Both the position numbers and the translations under genes were made by a program. The notes below the pieces were generated by a model. It saw nothing but the letters and a program-made list of their open reading frames with translations, was not told where the DNA came from and made no database searches. DNA of 12,051 bases from Chitinophagaceae bacterium UBA2791. Lineage in GTDB: Bacteria > Bacteroidota > Bacteroidia > Chitinophagales > Chitinophagaceae. The stretch covers positions 1 through 12,051 of the forward strand of contig DEHV01000062.1 of assembly GCA_002352105.1 (NCBI GenBank). Reading direction: 5' to 3'. Positions 8,501 through 12,051 of the stretch are shown in pieces (position 1 is the first letter of the stretch; every line of letters begins with the position of its first letter).

Positions 8501-8649
8501 AGACTGCTCAGCGCATTTGAAGCGAGGCGCTTCTGCGCTTCGGTAAGCGTGTCTTTGGAGATCCCGGCCGGCGTTTTATTGCTTCCTTCACTACAAGCAA
8601 ACAACAACAACAAACAACACGGCAATAGCCTGCCGGAAAATTGTTTCAT
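5587..8649 (-). CDS. Large heme lipoprotein: propeller dehydrogenase-like domain, HEAT-like repeats, C-terminal cytochrome c (PVC-type heme-binding)
   Basis: This 1020-residue exported protein has a lipoprotein signal with lipobox LFAC and lipidated Cys19. Residues about 50-427 resemble the putative membrane-bound dehydrogenase domain of Pirellula/Verrucomicrobium type (TIGR02604-like beta propeller, distantly related to PQQ-dependent sugar dehydrogenases) and end with GRIYRV. Aspartate-rich loops of DxDxDG type occur at about 110-118, 155-163, 213-220 and 264-272 and may bind Ca2+. Residues about 440-870 are helical HEAT-like repeats. The C terminus is a cytochrome c of the PVC-type heme-binding family (TIGR02603-like) with CAVCH (Cys897, Cys900, His901); the likely distal ligand is Met993 or Met994 in SMMISGL, where many relatives have SMMPxGL. 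The substrate is unknown; sugar, polyol or sugar-acid oxidation is only a family-level guess. The upstream neighbour on the same strand is a diheme cytochrome, a plausible redox partner. Confidence 0.9.
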   Translation of the reverse strand: MKQFSGRLLPCCLLLLFACSEGSNKTPAGISKDTLTEAQKRLASNALSSLAVAEGLRVQTMAAEPMLVNPTNIDVDERGRVWVTEAYNYRPEINGNPSRAEGDRILILEDRDEDGIADTAKIFYQSPELNAPLGICVLGNRVLISQSPYIWSLYDDDGDDKADRKEILFQGIGGEQHDHGVHAVTVGVDGKFYFAMGNYGETLKDKSGATVRDQDGDEIGPAKYKQGMLFRCDPDGSNVECLGHNFRNNYEATVDSYGTIWQSDNDDDGNRGVRINYVMEYGNYGYTDELTGAGWQENRTNREDSIPLRHWHLNDPGVVPNVLQTGAGSPTGMAIYEGSLLPRPFQGQMIHADAGVNVVRAYPAQKNGAGYTAGMINILKNEGDQWFRPVDVCVAPDGSLIVADWYDPAVGGHAAGDQQRGRIYRVAPPGAKYTMPVFDYTTPSGALAALQNPNLSARHRAYTALLSMGENAIPVLEKFWQSTGNDPRMRARVLWALVKMPGKNTAHREKYIDQAINDDTADLRITGIRAARQSGLEITKIVSRLINDPDPQVIRECALALYHCKSPAAADLWAALAARHNGNDRWYLEALGIGADKQWDRFFAAFVSRVKDPLQNPGYRDIVWRARCEQAVPYLAKLAAEPSDLSTRLRYFRAFDFHQGPSKSGYLVKMLEDTASQYPGFNKLVLTHLDPRAIRSSVMAQQVLRQTLSSLEGTPEYLEMVKRYALKTEGPRLLKMAINHSRQPMGRTAAEILLDFKLDKLIWDIVQQRGDSSSAYKLLQSLGSVGNKRSVDMLRQIAFSGKYDDALRQQAASRIGRSGYGENIAVELLDSKNTPESLKASLASGIKEAWSATIRAKAALYLPQEQGRSVRKMPELAALQALKADPVMGKTLFKNYCAVCHQAGDQGFDFGPKLTEIGSKLPKEALLEAILQPSAGIGFGYEGWEITLKDGSTVAGIISSETAESLTLKFPGGMTRQIQTSEVVSRKELKESMMISGLHESLSDQELADLLEYMAGLKKG

Positions 8650-8741
8650 ATATGGGCCCTATTGATAATCGATCCGGTTATTTTTCTTCCTTACCAGCGA
8701 TGAAGCAGATCGTTCCCTCATGCCGCAGGAATGGGCATCAA

Positions 8742-9137
8742 TTACTCGTCGTCTTCATCCGCCGGGGGAAATAAGGAAGGCTCTTGTTTCCCATTGTGAC
8801 AGCTATAGCAGGTGATCGCCGCTACTCCCTCATGCCCAAAATATTTTTTATTGATCTTATTGGTCATCTTCATCATGGCGCGGGCAATATCCTTGTTCTT
8901 GTTTTCGTCGCTCACAAAATCCATTTTTTTAGTGTCCGCATTGCGCACATGACAGAAATTACATTTTACGCCCAGAGACTTGGCAAAATGTTTCATGACG
9001 CTATCCATCTGGTCGTGCGTCGTATTTTTGGGAAGAACTTTAAGGTTCTTATACCCCGGGTCTTCCTTAACATTAATAAAGGAAAGAGAGATCGCCGTAA
9101 ACAGCACAATGGCTGAAATTGCTAGTAGTTTCTTCAT
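8742..9137 (-). CDS. Small exported diheme c-type cytochrome (photosynthetic reaction-centre cytochrome-like)
   Basis: This 131-residue protein has an N-terminal hydrophobic segment (residues 3-20), which is either a signal peptide or a membrane anchor, and two heme c attachment sites: CNFCH (Cys59, Cys62, His63) and CYSCH (Cys110, Cys113, His114). A Met-containing helix precedes each site (MDSVMKHFAKSLGVK with Met44/Met48; ARAMMKMTNKIN with Met88/89/91). This tandem helix-then-CxxCH layout is that of the reaction-centre cytochrome subunit family (CytoC_RC), in which the helix methionine is the sixth heme ligand. Such proteins occur widely in non-phototrophic Bacteroidota, so phototrophy is not implied. 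The C terminus is acidic (ADEDDE). The start is the ATG at 9137. The gene sits 92 bases upstream of the large heme lipoprotein gene on the same strand, which suggests it carries electrons in the periplasm. Confidence 0.88.
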   Translation of the reverse strand: MKKLLAISAIVLFTAISLSFINVKEDPGYKNLKVLPKNTTHDQMDSVMKHFAKSLGVKCNFCHVRNADTKKMDFVSDENKNKDIARAMMKMTNKINKKYFGHEGVAAITCYSCHNGKQEPSLFPPADEDDE

Positions 9138-9390
9138 AAAGCTATCGTTAAATGTTCCTGGGCCTTAATCAAAGGCAAAGTAAATATACCATCTATTCAT
9201 AATTATTCTCACAAGAGTTTATATCGAGGATTTCTTCCGAGGAGTTTGCCGCCCCCGTTATCCCGCCCGCATCGCCATAACAATATCCGGGGCGGTAAAA
9301 ACGTTTACCAGGCTTTCAACATTTTTTATTTGTTAAGAATCCATGCGGTTATCGCCGCCTAATATAATTATCAGATATATTTGTTCCCGT
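9138..9390. promoter_or_regulatory. Divergent intergenic region with nested inverted repeats
   Basis: This 253-base spacer separates the minus-strand diheme cytochrome gene from the plus-strand efflux group, so it should hold promoters for both. CCGCCCC (9249-9255) pairs with GGGGCGG (9289-9295), and inside it GTTAT (9257-9261) pairs with ATAAC (9277-9281). Immediately next to the outer arm, GGTAAA (9294-9299) and TTTACC (9304-9309) form a 6-bp repeat around a 4-base centre. These could be operator or RNA-structure elements. No protein-coding frame of note was seen on the left half. Confidence 0.4.
9376..9383 (+). promoter_or_regulatory. Candidate Bacteroidota -7 promoter element before the efflux group
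   Basis: The octamer TATATTTG matches the Bacteroidota -7 consensus TAnnTTTG exactly and ends 7 bases before the ATG at 9391. Transcription from it would begin at or very near that ATG, giving a leaderless or nearly leaderless message, and would rule out the upstream ATG at 9343 as the start. No TTG lies at the usual distance upstream; the closest TTTG is at 9329-9332. The call therefore rests on one element. Confidence 0.35.
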
Positions 9391-9759
9391 ATGATCCGGA
9401 AGGCGCTGGCTTATTTTCTTTTGTGCTGTCACATGAACACCTCCATGTTCCTTCCCCAGGTGATGGAGAACGATATCTTTGACGCCCACGGAAACCAGCT
9501 GGACGATATCAATACGATAATTGAATACATTGACCAGGTGATCCTGCAAAACGTAGACAACAGTCCCGAAGACGAGGACGACGATAGCGGTCAAAACTTC
9601 AGGATGGTTAAATCTGCCAATTATTATTATCGTCCCCAGCTTAGCCCCAACGAAGAAGATACCCGTACGCATAAATCGGAGCGAGTCTTTACCGGTTACC
9701 TGATCGCTACGATCATTACCCCCTGTTACGATATAGAAGCGCCGCCTCCTAAAGCGTAA
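9391..9759 (+). CDS. Small exported acidic protein of unknown function, first gene of the efflux group
   Basis: This 122-residue protein has a basic-hydrophobic N terminus (MIRKALAYFLLCCHMNTSMFLP), which is likely a signal peptide or anchor. After it come a segment rich in Asp and Ile (about residues 26-53), a strongly acidic cluster PEDEDDDSGQNF (about 59-70), a tyrosine run (YYY near 77-79) and a proline-rich end, APPPKA. I recall similar unnamed proteins upstream of TolC/CzcC genes in Bacteroidota genomes but cannot name a family. The acidic cluster could bind metal cations or Ca2+; that is inference. I chose the ATG at 9391 because its translation begins with a normal signal-like sequence. 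An in-frame ATG at 9343 would add 16 residues (MRLSPPNIIIRYICSR) and overlap the candidate promoter. The TolC-like gene follows after 122 bases on the same strand. Confidence 0.7.
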   Translation: MIRKALAYFLLCCHMNTSMFLPQVMENDIFDAHGNQLDDINTIIEYIDQVILQNVDNSPEDEDDDSGQNFRMVKSANYYYRPQLSPNEEDTRTHKSERVFTGYLIATIITPCYDIEAPPPKA

Positions 9760-9881
9760 ATTTTCCCTCCCTTACTTATTTATTACCGGCCCCTGTCGCG
9801 GCCGATCCTGTTCACTATTCAACTGCTTTCGCAGCCTGTTCCGCCGATCGCCTCATCGGCCGAACGCCTTATAAAACAACC
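9760..9881 (+). promoter_or_regulatory. Inverted-repeat-rich leader before the TolC-like gene
   Basis: This 122-base spacer holds several possible hairpins. CGGCC (9787-9791) pairs with GGCCG (9800-9804), CTGC (9823-9826) with GCAG (9831-9834), and GCCGAT (9843-9848) with ATCGGC (9855-9860). In addition CGGCCGAT (9799-9806) is perfectly complementary to ATCGGCCG (9855-9862), and this 8-bp pairing would exclude the first and third hairpins. None is followed by a T tract, so it does not look like a simple terminator. No TAnnTTTG promoter element was seen. The arrangement could be a folding switch, or chance in GC-rich DNA. Confidence 0.3.
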
Positions 9882-11159
9882 ATGAATACCAAAATGCTAT
9901 GCGGCGGGCCCATCCTGTTGACGATGGTCCTATTGCCCGCCCTCCTGCGGGGGCAGGACACCCTGCGCCTCAGTTTACCTGATTCGGAAAAAATGTTTGT
10001 AGAAAAAAACCTCTCCCTGCTGGCTGCGCGATACCAGATCGATGAAACCAAGGCAGGAGTGATCCAGGCAAGGCTCTTCCCCAACCCAACCCTGGAACTC
10101 AGCGGAAACATCTATAATCCGGATAGACAAAAATTTGCCGATATCAGCAACCGTACCGGGCAATACACGGCAAGCATACAACAGCTGATACGCCTCGCGG
10201 GAAAACGTAATAAAGAGATCAGGCTGGCCGAAACCCAACTGAAGATGGCAGAAAGCCAGTTTGAGGATCTGCTGAGGACACTTAGACTAACCTTGCGCAG
10301 CAATTTCTATAAGATCCATTTTCTTTATCATTCGCTGAACGCCTATAACAACCAGATCGGCAGCCTGGAAAAGCTCAGCGGCGCTTACGACGACCTGCAT
10401 GCCAAGGGCATTGTTACCCTGAAAGACGCGCTGCGCATCAAATCGCTGCTTTATTCGTTAAAAGCGGAACAGACCTCATTAGAGAATGAGCTGAACGACC
10501 TTCAATCCGAGCTTCAGCTATTGCTGCATGCGAACGGCCATTGGATAATGCCCCTGGCGGATAAGCGGATCGCCTTTACTATTAACATACGCGACTATGC
10601 CATCCGGGACCTTATAGATACCGCCTTCCACAACCGGCACGATCTGAAGCTCTCCGAATATGCAGCCCAATATGCGCAACAGAACTATTCGCTGCAGAAA
10701 GCGCTGGCTAAACCCGATCTTACCCTGGGGGCCGAATTCGACAAGCGCGGCAGCTTTGTCGACAACGGCTCCTTCCTGCGCGCAGCAATCGATCTTCCGT
10801 TTTTTCATCGCAACCAGGGAAATATACAGGCCGCCAGGGCGGGCATAGAGAAAGCCGCGACGCTGGCATCGCAACAAAAACTGCTGGTGGAAAAAGAAGT
10901 GCGCACAGCTTATGCGCGAGCCCTGAACACCGGAAGGATGCTGCAATCGCTGGATGCCGGGTTCGAGGAGCAATACGAAAAAATACTCAGCGGCATCTCC
11001 GAAAATTTTCAGAAGAAGAACATCAGCTTACTGGAGTTCACCGATTTTAATGAATCGTATAAGGACAATATTCTTCAATTCAATCAACTACAGAATGATT
11101 TCATGCAGGCCATCGAAGACCTGCAGTTTGCCGTAGGAAAAACCCTCTTTAATTACTAA
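9882..11159 (+). CDS. TolC/CzcC-family outer-membrane efflux channel
   Basis: This 425-residue protein is the outer-membrane channel of a tripartite RND efflux pump. A signal peptide covers about residues 1-25 (ILLTMVLLPALL, then RGQ-DTLRL). The mature part shows the two-fold outer-membrane efflux protein repeat. The first half has LFPNPTLEL (65-73) followed by beta-strand-like and long amphipathic helical segments, and the second half has AKPDLTLGAEFD (about 276-287) followed by DLPFFHRNQGNI, the turn typical of CzcC-like proteins. Long charged helices (about 95-215 and 310-420) fit the periplasmic alpha-barrel. Length is normal for CzcC/CusC-type channels. The start is the ATG at 9882, preceded by an A-rich stretch. 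The adaptor gene follows after 17 bases, so the two are very probably co-transcribed. The substrate, metal or organic, cannot be read from this protein alone. Confidence 0.9.
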   Translation: MNTKMLCGGPILLTMVLLPALLRGQDTLRLSLPDSEKMFVEKNLSLLAARYQIDETKAGVIQARLFPNPTLELSGNIYNPDRQKFADISNRTGQYTASIQQLIRLAGKRNKEIRLAETQLKMAESQFEDLLRTLRLTLRSNFYKIHFLYHSLNAYNNQIGSLEKLSGAYDDLHAKGIVTLKDALRIKSLLYSLKAEQTSLENELNDLQSELQLLLHANGHWIMPLADKRIAFTINIRDYAIRDLIDTAFHNRHDLKLSEYAAQYAQQNYSLQKALAKPDLTLGAEFDKRGSFVDNGSFLRAAIDLPFFHRNQGNIQAARAGIEKAATLASQQKLLVEKEVRTAYARALNTGRMLQSLDAGFEEQYEKILSGISENFQKKNISLLEFTDFNESYKDNILQFNQLQNDFMQAIEDLQFAVGKTLFNY

Positions 11160-11176
11160 GCTCAAATTTTTTAAAA

Positions 11177-12051
11177 ATGAATCATATACTCTCCCTTGCC
11201 TGGATCCTCGGCGCCGGTTTGCTGGTCTTCTCCTGCAACCGGCCGGAGCCGCATCAGGACGACAATCATCCTTTTTGCCTGACCGATACGCTGGAAAAGA
11301 AGATCGCTGTCGCCGAGGTCAAAAAAGAATCCGTAAAGAACAGCCTCATGCTCTCCGGAAAAATAGAAGCGAATGAAGACAAATGGGTGAAAGTGTACCC
11401 GGTGGTTGGCGGCGTTGTCCAGGAAATGAAAGTGCAGCTGGGCGACTATGTAAAAAAAGGCCAGGTACTAGCGGTTATCCATAGCAGCGAGATTGCCGAG
11501 CTGCAAAGCCAGCTCTCGGCATCCCAGTCGAATGTGGCGACGGCGGAAAAAGCCCTTATCGCCAACAAGGAGATGTTTGCTTCCGGGCTGGCCACGGAAA
11601 GGGATGTTGCCAATGCCGAGAACGAATTGAACAAGGCGCAATCGGAGCTCCTGCGCAATCAACAGATCAACAATATCTACGGCGCCCGCGGCAACGCCTT
11701 GCAAACCATTACGGCGCCCATCTCCGGATATATTATTGAAAAAAATGTTACGGATAAGATGCAATACCGGGTGGACGGCTCCCAACCTTTCTTTATCATC
11801 TCCAACCTCGACGAAGTATGGGTGATGGCCAGCGTCTTTGAAAGCGATATCGCCAAGATCAAAGAAGGATATGAAGCCGAGATCAAGGTCATCGCGTATA
11901 AGGACCGCGTATTCCACGGCAAGGTGGACAGGATATTTGCCATCCTCGACCCGCAGAGCCGGGTGATGAAAGTGAGGATCCGCATAAAGAATGAGGGCAA
12001 CCTGCTAAAGCCGGAGATGTTCGCCCAGATCAATATCCTTTACAACAGCGC
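11177..12051 (+). CDS. CzcB-type RND efflux periplasmic adaptor lipoprotein (3' end outside window)
   Basis: The frame opens with ATG at 11177 and runs to the window edge, showing 291 residues. The N terminus is a lipoprotein signal with lipobox VFSC and lipidated Cys20. A short segment with possible metal ligands follows (His26, Asp28, Asp29, His31, Cys34), leading into FCLTDTLEKKIAV, an opening I recall in Bacteroidota CzcB-like proteins. Domains come in the usual order: the first lipoyl half VYPVVGGVVQEMKVQLGDYVKKGQVLAVI (73-101), a helical hairpin (about 103-168), the second lipoyl half TITAPISGYIIEK (177-189), and the beta-barrel part from about 204 (FFIISNLDEVWVMASVFESDIAKI). The end of the beta-barrel and the membrane-proximal domain are cut off. 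It links the inner-membrane RND pump to the TolC-like channel. The pump gene, czcA-like, is expected just downstream of the window. Confidence 0.9.
   Translation, partial: MNHILSLAWILGAGLLVFSCNRPEPHQDDNHPFCLTDTLEKKIAVAEVKKESVKNSLMLSGKIEANEDKWVKVYPVVGGVVQEMKVQLGDYVKKGQVLAVIHSSEIAELQSQLSASQSNVATAEKALIANKEMFASGLATERDVANAENELNKAQSELLRNQQINNIYGARGNALQTITAPISGYIIEKNVTDKMQYRVDGSQPFFIISNLDEVWVMASVFESDIAKIKEGYEAEIKVIAYKDRVFHGKVDRIFAILDPQSRVMKVRIRIKNEGNLLKPEMFAQINILYNS

Noticed and set aside
7918..8520. 200-codon plus-strand open frame antisense to the heme lipoprotein
   Set aside because: It overlaps a well-supported gene on the other strand and has no motif or start context of its own.
9343..9390. 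Upstream ATG extending the small acidic protein by 16 residues
   Set aside because: The extension overlaps the candidate TATATTTG promoter element and places extra residues before a normal signal-like N terminus that starts at 9391.
1..12051. tRNA genes, CRISPR arrays, insertion sequences or defence genes
   Set aside because: I looked for T-loop-like GTTCRA motifs, regularly spaced direct repeats, transposase motifs and terminal repeats on both strands and saw none.

Overview
The window looks like a chromosomal segment of a Bacteroidota species, most likely a member of the Chitinophagaceae or a relative. I infer this from the protein families (short-form phosphatidylserine decarboxylase, Bacteroidota-style CPBP protease, CzcCB efflux proteins preceded by a small acidic exported protein), the A-rich sequences before start codons without clear Shine-Dalgarno sites, and two exact matches to the Bacteroidota -7 promoter element TAnnTTTG. 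Base composition is near 50% GC. Nearly all the DNA is coding. I saw no tRNA, rRNA, CRISPR array, insertion sequence or prophage gene.

Left part (1-4036): the 3' end of a HAD-family hydrolase runs into a convergent minus-strand group that reads CPBP membrane protease, then cdsA (CDP-diacylglycerol synthase), then psd (phosphatidylserine decarboxylase). cdsA and psd catalyse the first and last steps of the CDP-diacylglycerol to phosphatidylethanolamine route. Divergent from this group is dusB, a tRNA dihydrouridine synthase.

Middle part (4037-9137): a minus-strand group reads small diheme c-type cytochrome, then a 1020-residue heme lipoprotein (beta-propeller dehydrogenase-like domain, HEAT-like repeats, C-terminal cytochrome c), then a type-2 glycerate kinase. 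The two cytochromes could form a periplasmic oxidation and electron-transfer module. Its substrate is unknown, and a link to the kinase is only suggested by position.

Right part (9138-12051): after a 253-base divergent spacer with nested inverted repeats and a candidate promoter come three plus-strand genes: a small exported acidic protein of unknown function, a TolC/CzcC-type outer-membrane channel, and the start of a CzcB-type lipoprotein adaptor that runs off the window. This is the front of a CzcCBA-type metal or drug RND efflux operon; the pump gene should lie just beyond the right edge.

Most of the window is ordinary housekeeping and envelope biology. The best candidates for something less described are the small acidic protein heading the efflux operon, the inverted-repeat-rich spacers on both sides of it, and the large heme lipoprotein paired with the diheme cytochrome.
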